Of a stretch of DNA of 55,642 nt, positions 36,594 to 44,365 are shown one piece after another. This DNA is from Oscillospiraceae bacterium (lineage in GTDB: Bacteria; Bacillota; Clostridia; Oscillospirales; Oscillospiraceae): positions 1-55,642 of the forward strand of contig WQXS01000013.1 in NCBI GenBank assembly GCA_009784725.1, in the 5' to 3' direction. Position 1 is the first letter of the stretch. Each line of letters starts with the position of its first letter. Made by a program: the position numbers and the translations under genes. Under the pieces are notes generated by a model that was not told where the DNA came from, ran no database searches, and saw nothing but the letters and a program-made list of their open reading frames with translations.

Positions 36594-37685
36594 TTAACCA
36601 AGATTGTTAACAACTACTTTTGTTGTCGGGATTGCATCCGGTGCGATTTCGATGTCGTCGTCGACTTTTACATCACCTGAGACAAGTCTTGCAAAAATTG
36701 CGTCATACTCGGCTTGTCCGAAGTCACCAAGCTTTGATGTGTCCATTGGCAGACCTACACCAAGATTTGCGGCATCATAAATTACGGTTTGACCGCCGGG
36801 GAATGAGCCGTTGAAGAAATCGGCAAGTTTATCATATACAGATTGGGTCAGACCCTTTGTTGCGCTTGTAATAACTGCTGTTGAAAGGTTTGATTGGTCA
36901 ACGTCAACACCTATTACAAATTTACCGGCTTGTTCGGCTGCCGGAAAAATGGAGTCGCTGATTGCTCCGCCCGCTGAGAAGATTACTTCTATACCTTCGT
37001 TATACCATGCAGATGCCATGGTATTGATTTCGGGAAGCGGCCAGAAAACACCTGTATAATAGTAGTTGAGTGTTATTGCACCGTCGGCTAAGCCCATTTC
37101 TTGTGCTGCGAGCTCTGCACCTTGGATATAACCATGACCGAATCTTACAACTGCGGGAACTGCCATACCACCCATGAATCCGAGATCTGTGTAGCCTGCT
37201 TTAACAACACCGTAACCTGCAAGGAAACCGGCTTGTTCTTCAGCATAAAGTACGCCGACTGTATTGTCAGCAGTTTTCCAGACGGGATTTTCCCAATCAC
37301 CGTTAAACGGGACAGCGTCAATCAGAATGAAACTGACATCCGGATATGTGTCTTGAGCTATAAACACAGAAGATTCAAAGAGGAATCCGGGTGTAACTAT
37401 AACTTTTGCTCCCATTGATACTGCAAGGTCGATTGCGTTGAGATATGTGTCATCGCCTTGATCCGCAGGTTGGATGTACTCGTATGATATTCCTTTTTCC
37501 TGTGCATACTTGACAACACCTTCCCATGAGCCTTGGTTAAATGATCTGTCATCTATTGTGCCAAGGTCGGTAATGAGAATGATTTCTTTAACATCCGGGT
37601 CCGAAGCCGGGGTTCCTGAACCGCCGCATGCGGCAATTGCGAAAAGCATTACCAGGGAAATTACGATTGCTAGAATTTTTTTCAT
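36594..37685 (-). CDS. BMP-family nucleoside-binding lipoprotein
   Basis: The 363-residue product starts at ATG 37685, where GGAGG lies seven bases upstream; a longer reading from 37697 would place that ribosome site inside the gene. MKKILAIVISLVMLFAIAAC is a lipoprotein signal with its lipid-bearing Cys. LITDLGTIDDRSFNQGSWEGV is the BMP/PnrA signature for nucleoside binding, and GVDVDQSN follows. It is the receptor for the permease and ATPase genes downstream. It follows deoC by 30 bases. Confidence 0.92.
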   Translation of the reverse strand: MKKILAIVISLVMLFAIAACGGSGTPASDPDVKEIILITDLGTIDDRSFNQGSWEGVVKYAQEKGISYEYIQPADQGDDTYLNAIDLAVSMGAKVIVTPGFLFESSVFIAQDTYPDVSFILIDAVPFNGDWENPVWKTADNTVGVLYAEEQAGFLAGYGVVKAGYTDLGFMGGMAVPAVVRFGHGYIQGAELAAQEMGLADGAITLNYYYTGVFWPLPEINTMASAWYNEGIEVIFSAGGAISDSIFPAAEQAGKFVIGVDVDQSNLSTAVITSATKGLTQSVYDKLADFFNGSFPGGQTVIYDAANLGVGLPMDTSKLGDFGQAEYDAIFARLVSGDVKVDDDIEIAPDAIPTTKVVVNNLG

Positions 37686-37715
37686 TTTGTCCTCCATAAT
37701 AAATAGTGTTTTTAT

Positions 37716-38378
37716 TTAATACTCTCCGGCTTTTTCGTCTTTGAGTATTTTTACTGCTGAGCTTGTTCCGAGGCGGCTGCAACCTTCTTCAAGAAACGCT
37801 ATCATATCTTCTTCGGTTCTGATACCGCCGGCTGCTTTCATTTTTACGTCGGGCCCGATATGCTTTTTAAAGAGTTTGATATCTTCGAGAGTTGCTCCTG
37901 CAGACCCTGTTCCGGTTGATGTTTTAATATAATCGGCTCCCGAATCGGTGATTATTTTACATAATTCGATTTTTTCATCATCTGTTAAATAGCATGTTTC
38001 AATAATTACTTTCAGGATTCTGCTGCCCGTTATTTGCTTGAGCACCTGGATTTCTGTGCTGATAGTATCAAAATCACCGTTTTTTACATCCGGGATATTG
38101 ATTACCATGTCAATTTCGTCTGCACCGTTATCGATGGCAGCCTGAACGGCGATTGCTTTTACCGCAAGCACATCGTACCCGAGCGGGAATCCTACAACAG
38201 TGCATATGGTTATGTCCGGATACGCAGAGCGCACCCTTTTTACATAACAAGGCGGTATGCAGACAGAAGCTGTATTATACTCAACTGCTTCTTTGCATAT
38301 TCTGTCAATATCATCCCATGATGCCGTTGCAGAAAGAAGGGTGTGATCAACATGTTTTAAGATAAAAGAATCGTCCAT
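37716..38378 (-). CDS. deoC: Deoxyribose-phosphate aldolase
   Basis: The 220-residue class I aldolase cleaves 2-deoxyribose 5-phosphate into acetaldehyde and glyceraldehyde 3-phosphate. Seen motifs: KHVDHTLLSA, CTVVGFPLGYD, DEIDMVINI, LKVIIETCYLT (Schiff-base Lys) and YIKTSTGTGSAGAT. The start is ATG 38378 with CGGAG seven bases upstream; earlier in-frame codons to 38429 lack a site. It heads the nucleoside operon and disposes of sugar released by phosphorylases. Confidence 0.93.
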   Translation of the reverse strand: MDDSFILKHVDHTLLSATASWDDIDRICKEAVEYNTASVCIPPCYVKRVRSAYPDITICTVVGFPLGYDVLAVKAIAVQAAIDNGADEIDMVINIPDVKNGDFDTISTEIQVLKQITGSRILKVIIETCYLTDDEKIELCKIITDSGADYIKTSTGTGSAGATLEDIKLFKKHIGPDVKMKAAGGIRTEEDMIAFLEEGCSRLGTSSAVKILKDEKAGEY

Positions 38379-38417
38379 TAACATACTCCGGGTAATTAAT
38401 AAATCTACATTATGTGT

Positions 38418-38446
38418 AGCATAACACAATAATAATCATTTAGCAA
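38418..38446 (-). promoter_or_regulatory. Promoter of the deoC-nup-udp operon with overlapping inverted repeat
   Basis: Reading leftward, TTGCTA and TATGCT are 17 bases apart. The -10 lies inside TGTGTTATGCTACACA, an inverted repeat that could be a repressor site (a DeoR-type regulator would be the obvious candidate, by inference). Confidence 0.55.
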
Positions 38447-38479
38447 CAATATATTGTGAATTTCAAAATAGTATAAATA

Positions 38480-38544
38480 GTTACAAAAAAGTAACAAAAA
38501 GTGTTACAAAAAGTGTTGACATAAGATTTTCAATGTGTTACAAT
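38480..38544 (+). promoter_or_regulatory. Strong promoter with GTTACAAAA repeats
   Basis: TTGACA (38516-38521) and TACAAT (38539-38544) are 17 bases apart. Upstream, GTTACAAAAAAGTAAC (38480-38495) is a short palindrome and GTTACAAA recurs three more times to 38556, on both sides of the -10, suggesting binding by a dedicated regulator. Confidence 0.7.
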
Positions 38545-38577
38545 TTGGTTACAATTATTTCAAGGAGTAACATTTTT

Positions 38578-38880
38578 ATGTCAACACCTGCTAAGAAAAA
38601 AGGCATACCTCTGGAATATAAAGGCCATCCCTTAAGAAGGAAGGACGATATTATATATTACGGAAGCATGAGCGACAGATACATTATTATGCTTCAGATT
38701 ACAGAGACCAAATCACAAGATGATTTAGAGCTTGCAACACGTGTTCAGGTTCAGCTCCAATATACGGACCCTGACTTAAAATCACGTGACAGAGTAGTTA
38801 AAAAGAGCGAGAAAACAAGTTTTTATGAAGCAATGGACGTTGCTGCGGTATGGCTTGAAAGAGCATTGGCAGCAGGTTAA
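38578..38880 (+). CDS. Small conserved hypothetical protein
   Basis: The 100-residue product starts at ATG 38578 with AAGGAG seven to eleven bases upstream; the frame is open further back but without a site and across the promoter. It begins MSTPAKKKGIPLEYKGHPL, then has an alternating beta-like core (YYGSMSDRYIIMLQITET, ATRVQVQLQYTD) and a final helix (FYEAMDVAAVWLERALAAG). There is no signal peptide, Cys pair or membrane segment. I do not recognise a named family; similar small cytosolic proteins occur in Clostridia. The strong repeat-flanked promoter suggests high, regulated expression. Confidence 0.75.
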   Translation: MSTPAKKKGIPLEYKGHPLRRKDDIIYYGSMSDRYIIMLQITETKSQDDLELATRVQVQLQYTDPDLKSRDRVVKKSEKTSFYEAMDVAAVWLERALAAG

Positions 38881-38938
38881 GGTTAAAGCATAGGCAAATT
38901 ACAAACTTACAGCAAAGAGGGAAAGGAATTAAGCAATA

Positions 38939-39880
38939 ATGAGGATCGTGAAGAAAACAGTTGTAACAATATTAATAATATCGGCAATTGCTACAATGCT
39001 TCCGACACTTTCGACAGCAAATGACACAATTGCGTGGGGTGCTGCAAATGTTAGCGGAAACAATGTCCGAATCCGTTCGGGTCCCGGGCTTACTCATTCT
39101 ACGATAACAAATGTAAACCTTGATGAAATTGTTGTAATTGTTGAACGTACAAACAGTGAATGGAATAAAGTAAGCTACCATGGAACCGAGGGCTTTATGA
39201 GTACTCAGTTTCTTGACAGAAGCCGCGAGGCAGCAAACTTTAACAAAAAAGGCACAGTCACAGGTGCTACCGTTAATATGCGGAAAGAACCGAATACAAC
39301 AAGTGATATTCTAAGTACACACAGCTCCGGTGTTGAAATGAGCATAGTCGGTATCAATAACGGTTGGTATAAGGTTAAGCATAGTGACCAGACAGGATAT
39401 ATCAGATCCGATTTAATGTCTCTCGTTTCCCAAAGCTCATCTTCAAATCCTGCTAAAGGTGAAGGCGGCTCATCCTCCGGTTCGAGCTCTGCCCCGGTAA
39501 ATCTCACACAGGGTCAAAAAATCGCAGAGTTTGCAAAAGGGTTTGTCGGTCACAGATATGTATGGGCAGGAATGTCTCCGGGCGGATTCGATTGTTCGGG
39601 ATTCACATCATATGTTATGAGACAGCACGGTGTACGCTTAACAAGAAATGCTTCAGGTCAATACAAAAATGACGGTGTCAAAGTTAATAAGTCCGACCTC
39701 GCACCTGCTGATCTTGTATTCTTCTCATCAAACGGCGGCAGAAGCGTTACACATGTCGGTCTGTACATAGGAAACAATAAATTCGTTCACGCATCAAGCA
39801 CACGCAAAGGTGTAATCATCAGCGATTTAACAAGCGCATATTACACAAGAGTATGGTACGGAGCAAAACGAGTAATTTAA
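38939..39880 (+). CDS. Secreted cell-wall hydrolase: two SH3 domains plus NlpC/P60
   Basis: The 313-residue product has a signal peptide (residues 1 to about 27), two bacterial SH3 domains (NNVRIRSGPG and ATVNMRKEPN starts), a Ser-rich linker near 175-190 and a C-terminal NlpC/P60 peptidase. The catalytic Cys is in GGFDCSGFTSYV, the His in THVGLYIGNN and the third polar residue in FVHAS. Such enzymes cut gamma-D-glutamyl-diaminopimelate bonds in wall peptides and act in cell separation or wall turnover outside the cell. Weak ribosome site GGAAAGGAA about 10 bases upstream. Confidence 0.92.
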   Translation: MRIVKKTVVTILIISAIATMLPTLSTANDTIAWGAANVSGNNVRIRSGPGLTHSTITNVNLDEIVVIVERTNSEWNKVSYHGTEGFMSTQFLDRSREAANFNKKGTVTGATVNMRKEPNTTSDILSTHSSGVEMSIVGINNGWYKVKHSDQTGYIRSDLMSLVSQSSSSNPAKGEGGSSSGSSSAPVNLTQGQKIAEFAKGFVGHRYVWAGMSPGGFDCSGFTSYVMRQHGVRLTRNASGQYKNDGVKVNKSDLAPADLVFFSSNGGRSVTHVGLYIGNNKFVHASSTRKGVIISDLTSAYYTRVWYGAKRVI

Positions 39881-39903
39881 TATGGACCTCCAAAATTTTA
39901 TCG

Positions 39904-39998
39904 CAAGAGCAAGGTTCTTCTGTTTTTAGTATCGAGGGAATTCCGGCAACCGACACGGAACTGACTGAGATACTAAAAACAGAAGAACCTTGCTCTTG
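39904..39998. repeat. 95-bp inverted-repeat element with 30-bp perfect arms
   Basis: Arms 39904-39933 and 39969-39998 are perfect inverted copies; the 35-base loop contains a further TTCCG/CGGAA pair. It fills the gap between convergent genes. There is no T run outside the arms, so it resembles a mobile palindrome more than a terminator, though it may stop transcription. Confidence 0.85.
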
Positions 39999-40003
39999 TA
40001 GTG

Positions 40004-40855
40004 TTACTTAAAATATTCCCTCAGCCAGGGGCCAACTTCGGGGTGCTTCAGGCCGAATTCTATTGTCGCTTCCATAAATCCTACAAGGTTGCCCGTATCG
40101 TAACGTTTTGCGTCGAAATCGACGGCGACCATGTCTGATTGCTTGCATAATGTGCAAAGCCCGTCAGTGAGCTGTATTTCTCCCCCGTGACCGGGTGGTG
40201 TGTTTTCAAGAATGTCAAATATATCCGGTGTCAGAACGTATCTTCCGAGAATTGCATAATTGGAAAATTTCTTTTCAGGCGGCGGCTTTTCAATTACATC
40301 GAATACTTTGAAGACTTTTTTTTCAAGTTCCTCTATTTTCAATGAACAGTATTTTTCAACGGCATCATCACTGACCCATTGTGCGCCGACTGCAGCTGCC
40401 TTGTATTTTTCCGCAGCGTCGATAAGCTGTTTTGTTACCGGTACATCACCTACCATGATATCGTCACCAAGTAAAACTGCAAAGGGTTCATTTCCTACAA
40501 AACTTTTTGCACACCAGACTGCATGGCCGAGGCCTTTTGTCTCTTTTTGTCTTTGAAAGAGAATGTTCGCAAGCCCTGCAGGTGCTCTTACACTATCATA
40601 AAATGATGTTTTATTTGATTTTAACAGACTCTCTTCAAGCTCCGGAGCAAAGTCAAAGTAATCTTCAATCGCATTTTTTCCCCGGTTTGTTAAAATGAGG
40701 ATATCCTCAATCCCGGAGTTTACAGCCTCCTCAACAATGTACTGGATTGCAGGTTTATCAAGTATCGGCAGCATTTCCTTCGGAATCGACTTTGTAGCCG
40801 GTAACATCCTTGTACCAAGACCGGCAGCGGGTATAACGGCTTTTTTAACTTTCAT
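40004..40855 (-). CDS. galU: UTP-glucose-1-phosphate uridylyltransferase
   Basis: The 283-residue enzyme makes UDP-glucose from UTP and glucose 1-phosphate. It has AVIPAAGLGTRMLPATKSIPKEMLPI (nucleotide binding), LTNRGKNAIEDYFD, AVLLGDD (metal Asp pair), the VIEKPPPE loop and PPGHGGEIQLTD. The start is ATG 40855 with AAAGGAA eight bases upstream; a longer frame to 40900 would enter queT. UDP-glucose would serve the polymer cluster further right and links to pgi nearby. Confidence 0.95.
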   Translation of the reverse strand: MKVKKAVIPAAGLGTRMLPATKSIPKEMLPILDKPAIQYIVEEAVNSGIEDILILTNRGKNAIEDYFDFAPELEESLLKSNKTSFYDSVRAPAGLANILFQRQKETKGLGHAVWCAKSFVGNEPFAVLLGDDIMVGDVPVTKQLIDAAEKYKAAAVGAQWVSDDAVEKYCSLKIEELEKKVFKVFDVIEKPPPEKKFSNYAILGRYVLTPDIFDILENTPPGHGGEIQLTDGLCTLCKQSDMVAVDFDAKRYDTGNLVGFMEATIEFGLKHPEVGPWLREYFK

Positions 40856-40868
40856 GTACTTATTCCTT

Positions 40869-41414
40869 TCACTTTCCGTATAAGTTACTGAGTTTGTCAA
40901 TTAGTTTCGTTTTCGGAAGATAAACCATCAAGGGTAAACCTATTGCATAAAGCACTACTGTTTGTCCAATACCAACCCAGAACATGCTTGCGATAAATAC
41001 CGGGAAAAACGTTTCGGCTTCACCCTCACTCATTAAAATATATCCAATCATTGCCCCTATTAAAACAGCATTAAAGAAAACAGGCGGGAAACATGCAAGT
41101 GCTTTTGTCGGAAGCCGCTCACGGCTTTTCATTTTTCCTATGTACATTGTTGAAAGTGCTGCGAGCAATGATGCAACCGGTCCGATTGTTATATCAAGCC
41201 ACAGGTAAGGGCTGAATAAGTTTGCGACAATACAGCCTGCAAAGAGACCCCAAACCGAAAATGGGAAGAAAAACGGTAAAATGCAAAGAACCTCGGAAAT
41301 TCTAAGTTGCACAGGACCGTAGGACAATGGCATTACAGCCAATGTCAGCCCTGCGTAAAGAGCTGCAATTACCCCTGCAAATGCAACCTTTCTGACACTA
41401 ATTTTCGTTATCAC
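40869..41414 (-). CDS. queT: QueT-family queuosine precursor transporter
   Basis: The protein (about 181 residues from GTG 41414) has five or six hydrophobic segments and the QueT pattern: VAFAGVIAALYAGLTL, SYGPVQLRISEVLCILPFF, ANLFSPYLWLDITIGPVASLLAAL. QueT is the substrate-specific part of an ECF importer for queuosine precursors such as preQ0/preQ1. GTG 41414 has AGGAG ten bases upstream, inside the end of queH; the frame is open to 41456. It overlaps queH by 17 bases, a strong functional link. No preQ1 riboswitch was recognised before the operon. Confidence 0.88.
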   Translation of the reverse strand: MITKISVRKVAFAGVIAALYAGLTLAVMPLSYGPVQLRISEVLCILPFFFPFSVWGLFAGCIVANLFSPYLWLDITIGPVASLLAALSTMYIGKMKSRERLPTKALACFPPVFFNAVLIGAMIGYILMSEGEAETFFPVFIASMFWVGIGQTVVLYAIGLPLMVYLPKTKLIDKLSNLYGK

Positions 41415-41952
41415 AACCGCAATACTCCTGTCTGTAAAGATTATACTTTTTTGCAAGCTCTATTGAGCGCAGGTAGCCGTCCTTTTTTTTGAAATCTGCC
41501 TGCATGAATTTTACATTAAACTCCGCTGCCGCTTTTTCGCCTGCATCGTTGAGAAGCGATGTATTTTTATGCGGGCTTACGGAAAGTGTTGTCGCAAAAA
41601 TATCATACTCCCCTGCTTTTGCTCTTTTTGCTGTTTCATTTAAACGAAGCCTGTAGCATAGTTTGCATCTTTCTCCGCCTTCGGGGCTTTTTCGTAAAGA
41701 CAACACCGCATCAGAAAAAACGGCGTTGTCGTATTCGGTGTCTAAAAGTGTTATGCTCTGTTCGAGTGCTGCTTTTTGCAGATATGCCTGCAGCTCGTCC
41801 TTGCGTTTGATATATTCATCCTTCGGTTCTATATTCGGATTATAGAATAAAAGCGAAATATCATAGGAAGGCATCAGGAACTCAATAACATAACTTGCAC
41901 ACGGTGCGCAGCAGCAATGTAACAAAAGACGTTCTTTGACATTATCAGGCAC
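41398..41952 (-). CDS. queH: Epoxyqueuosine reductase QueH
   Basis: The 184-residue protein has the QueH (DUF208) Cys pattern: LLHCCCAPCASYV at the start, CKLCYRLRLNETA in the middle, and YCGCD at the end. QueH holds a 4Fe-4S cluster and reduces epoxyqueuosine in tRNA to queuosine, the last step of the pathway; it is the non-homologous replacement for QueG. Its start abuts the upstream P-loop gene by one base and its end overlaps queT. Confidence 0.93.
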   Translation of the reverse strand: MPDNVKERLLLHCCCAPCASYVIEFLMPSYDISLLFYNPNIEPKDEYIKRKDELQAYLQKAALEQSITLLDTEYDNAVFSDAVLSLRKSPEGGERCKLCYRLRLNETAKRAKAGEYDIFATTLSVSPHKNTSLLNDAGEKAAAEFNVKFMQADFKKKDGYLRSIELAKKYNLYRQEYCGCDNEN

Positions 41953-42362
41953 TAAAAGTACCTCTTTATTCTGTCTGTTGCCTTATTTATATCGACACTT
42001 ATTGTTATTGTAAATTTTATATGCTCTTTTATTCCGAAATTCTCACACCATTCAAAGAAATCTTCCGCATCCTTGTCGACATCCCTGCCTATAATACGAA
42101 GAACATTGTCTATAAATATATGTGTTATGTCATAATTTGCCGAATATAACCCGCAAATGAAACCTTTTATATAGTCATAGCCGTTAAAACCATATTGCGA
42201 GGCATCGATAAGCCTGACCTTGTGCGGTATGTCATATGTTAATTTTGCTGTTCTCTCCAAAAAGACTATATCACCATGTTCATTATCAACGGCATCATTA
42301 ACCAGTTCAATTAACTGCTTGGTCTTTCCTGAGCCCTTAAGACCCATAATCAACCTAACCAT
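41952..42362 (-). CDS. Small P-loop protein of unknown function
   Basis: About 136 residues from ATG 42362 (the frame is open to 42392, but those codons lie in a tandem-repeat tract, and GGAG sits nine bases before 42362). MGLKGSGKTKQLIE is a Walker A near the start; THIFIDNVLRI may be a Walker B-like strand ending in Asp. The rest is mixed alpha/beta with no membrane segments. The family is seen in Clostridia near queH, sometimes labelled twitching motility PilT-like, but it is too short for PilT. Role unknown; nucleotide binding is likely. Confidence 0.7.
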   Translation of the reverse strand: MVRLIMGLKGSGKTKQLIELVNDAVDNEHGDIVFLERTAKLTYDIPHKVRLIDASQYGFNGYDYIKGFICGLYSANYDITHIFIDNVLRIIGRDVDKDAEDFFEWCENFGIKEHIKFTITISVDINKATDRIKRYF

Positions 42363-42375
42363 TTTAACCATCTCC

Positions 42376-42513
42376 ATTTCTGCACTCTGCATTATTATTT
42401 CTTAATAAACTATTTCTGAACTCTGCACTATCATTTCTTATTAAACTATTTCTGAACTCTGCACTATTATTTCTTACTTAATCTATTTCTGCATTCTGCA
42501 CTATCATTTCTTA
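42376..42513. repeat. 36-bp tandem repeat, four imperfect copies
   Basis: Units start at 42376, 42412, 42448 and 42485, each beginning ATTTCTGMACTCTGCAY (M = A or C) and ending in an AT-rich stretch. They fill the gap between pgi and the P-loop gene. Units are contiguous, so this is not a CRISPR array. Confidence 0.85.
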
Positions 42514-42514
42514 T

Positions 42515-43762
42515 TTATAAACCAAGTATTGCAAACAGGTTCTTTTTATATGCTTCTACGCCCGGCTGACCGAACGGGTTTACTCCGGAAATGAGTGACG
42601 ATATTGCGCAGGAACGCATGAAGAAGTATGCAAGTGCGCCGAAGGATGCAGCCGAAAGCTTTGGCAAACAGAGTTCAAGAACCGGTACTCCCCCGTCAAT
42701 ATGTGCTTTTTTGACCGCTATTGCTGCAGATTCATTTATTTTATTCATATCGAAGCCTGCAATTGCAGCTATTTTATCTTTATGTAAATCACCGCCCGGA
42801 ACCTTCGGATTCACTCTTGGCTCGTTAAATGATACAAAGGTCTCAAATAGTGTACGCTCACCCTCTTGTATCAATTGTCCGAGTGAATGCAAATCGGCTG
42901 AGTAGTCTGCATATGCCGGGAAGATACCGATACCCTCTTTGCCTTCGCTTTCACCGAAGAGCTGTTTCCACCATTCACCCGTGAAGCGGAAAGCCGGCTC
43001 AAAGCATGCAAGCATTTCTATTTTTTTGCCTTTACGGTATAAAACCTGACGGGCAGCTGCATAGTAACAGGCATCTTCTGTGCCGTTTTCAAACTCTGCC
43101 AAAGCTCCCGCCATCATTTCGTCAATGTCTATACCTGCTACGGCGCAGGGAACAAGACCCACAACAGTAAGGACGCTGTATCTGCCTCCGACCTCGGGCG
43201 GCATTTCCAGATATGCATAACCTTCGCTTTCCGCAAGCTTTATAAGCGGTGAGCCGATATCCGATGTAATATAAAGGCGGTCCTTTAAGCCCTCAGGGCC
43301 ATATTTTTCCTTAAGCATTGATTTAAAAAAGCGCAGAGAAATCGCTGTTTCAATGGTTGAACCGGATTTTGAAACAACATTAACCGAATAATCCCTGTCC
43401 CCGATAAGTTCGATTATTTGCTCCAGATACTCACCCGAAAGATTATTACCTGCAAAAAGAATATCAGGTGTCTTTTTAGGCAGAATGTTATAGTTTGGTG
43501 ATTTAATATATTCGATTGCCGCTCTTGCACCTAAATATGAGCCGCCAATGCCTAATACTATCAGCACTTCCGACTCATTTTGTATTTTTTTCGCCATGCT
43601 TTTGACATCATTTGCAAGTTTTTCATTGTACCCGGACGGCACTTTTGTCCAACCGTTTTCGAAAAGTGTTTTTAGTTCACTTAAGGGTTTGCTCGTGTCA
43701 ATCGCACGTACTTCGTTTTCCGTTAAAAAATTTAATGCTCCGTCAATATTTACTTTTACCAC
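42515..43762 (-). CDS. pgi: Glucose-6-phosphate isomerase
   Basis: The 415-residue glycolytic enzyme interconverts glucose 6-phosphate and fructose 6-phosphate. Phosphosugar motifs are clear: VLGIGGSYLGARAAIEYI, VVSKSGSTIETAISLRFF, PPEVGGRYSVLTVVGLVP, and the C-terminal NPFGQPGVEAYKKNLFAILG with the catalytic Lys. It is about 30 residues shorter than the B. subtilis enzyme, mainly near the N-terminus. A GGAGG site precedes ATG 43762. Confidence 0.95.
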   Translation of the reverse strand: MVKVNIDGALNFLTENEVRAIDTSKPLSELKTLFENGWTKVPSGYNEKLANDVKSMAKKIQNESEVLIVLGIGGSYLGARAAIEYIKSPNYNILPKKTPDILFAGNNLSGEYLEQIIELIGDRDYSVNVVSKSGSTIETAISLRFFKSMLKEKYGPEGLKDRLYITSDIGSPLIKLAESEGYAYLEMPPEVGGRYSVLTVVGLVPCAVAGIDIDEMMAGALAEFENGTEDACYYAAARQVLYRKGKKIEMLACFEPAFRFTGEWWKQLFGESEGKEGIGIFPAYADYSADLHSLGQLIQEGERTLFETFVSFNEPRVNPKVPGGDLHKDKIAAIAGFDMNKINESAAIAVKKAHIDGGVPVLELCLPKLSAASFGALAYFFMRSCAISSLISGVNPFGQPGVEAYKKNLFAILGL

Positions 43763-43793
43763 TTAAATTACCTCCATTTGTAACTTATAGATA

Positions 43794-43821
43794 TTGCATT
43801 ATTATTTTCTTTGTATATAAT
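43794..43821 (+). promoter_or_regulatory. Promoter of the hemerythrin gene
   Basis: TTGCAT (43794-43799) and TATAAT (43816-43821) are 16 bases apart, about 40 bases before the likely start. Confidence 0.7.
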
Positions 43822-43864
43822 AACACTAAATCGAATTTAGTACAATGGTAAGGAAGTGATATTT

Positions 43865-44278
43865 TTGGGTCAAAGCATATACGGAATCGCCTGGTCAAAG
43901 GAATACGAACTCGGAAACGATTTGGTTGATTCCCAGCATAAACGTTTATTTGAGCTTGTGGATACTATCGGAAAAGCCTGTGCTGACGGAACCGATGCGA
44001 AAATTCTCAATGAAACGCTGGATTTTCTGCTTAACTATACCGTACAGCATTTTCTCGATGAAGAAACCTTACAGCTTCAATGCGGATTTCCCGATTTTGA
44101 GCGTCATAAAAAACTCCATGACGAGTTTGAAGCAACCGTAATAGAAAAGGTTGCAGAATATAGAGCGAACGGCTCCACAAAAGAACTTAGTGATACTGTT
44201 ACAAAGGTTGTTGTCAGATGGCTTATCAATCATATTCTAAAAGAGGACAAAAGAATCTCTCAATATATTAAGAAATAG
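43865..44278 (+). CDS. Bacteriohemerythrin
   Basis: The product (137 residues from TTG 43865) is a non-haem di-iron oxygen-binding four-helix bundle. Iron ligands are visible: His in DSQHKRLFEL, HFLDEE, HKKLHDEF, and HILKEDKRI. AAGGAAG lies eight bases before TTG 43865; the alternative GTG 43856 would leave no gap to that site. In anaerobes these proteins bind or sense oxygen or protect against it. It stands alone, with its own promoter and terminator. Confidence 0.92.
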   Translation: MGQSIYGIAWSKEYELGNDLVDSQHKRLFELVDTIGKACADGTDAKILNETLDFLLNYTVQHFLDEETLQLQCGFPDFERHKKLHDEFEATVIEKVAEYRANGSTKELSDTVTKVVVRWLINHILKEDKRISQYIKK

Positions 44279-44290
44279 ATTTTATGAAAG

Positions 44291-44315
44291 GGCTGTTGTA
44301 AAATGTGCAACAGCC
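44291..44315 (+). terminator. Terminator-like hairpin after the hemerythrin gene
   Basis: GGCTGTTG at 44291-44298 pairs with CAACAGCC at 44308-44315. The following T run is short (TTGT), so strength is uncertain. Confidence 0.6.
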
Positions 44316-44316
44316 T

Positions 44317-44345
44317 TGTCATTGCGAGGCACGAAGCAATCCAGT
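44317..44345. repeat. Dispersed repeat of the CATTGCGAGG...GAAGCAAT type
   Basis: GTCATTGCGAGGCACGAAGC and the following AATCCAG match a short repeat motif common in unrelated bacterial genomes, able to fold by ATTGC/GCAAT pairing. One copy is seen here. Confidence 0.65.
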
Positions 44346-44365
44346 GTATTGTTGTTTTGATTTTT

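Noticed and set aside
42363-42514. preQ1 riboswitch before the queH/queT operon
   Set aside because: The space is filled by 36-bp tandem repeats with no preQ1-type hairpin and A-rich tail recognised.
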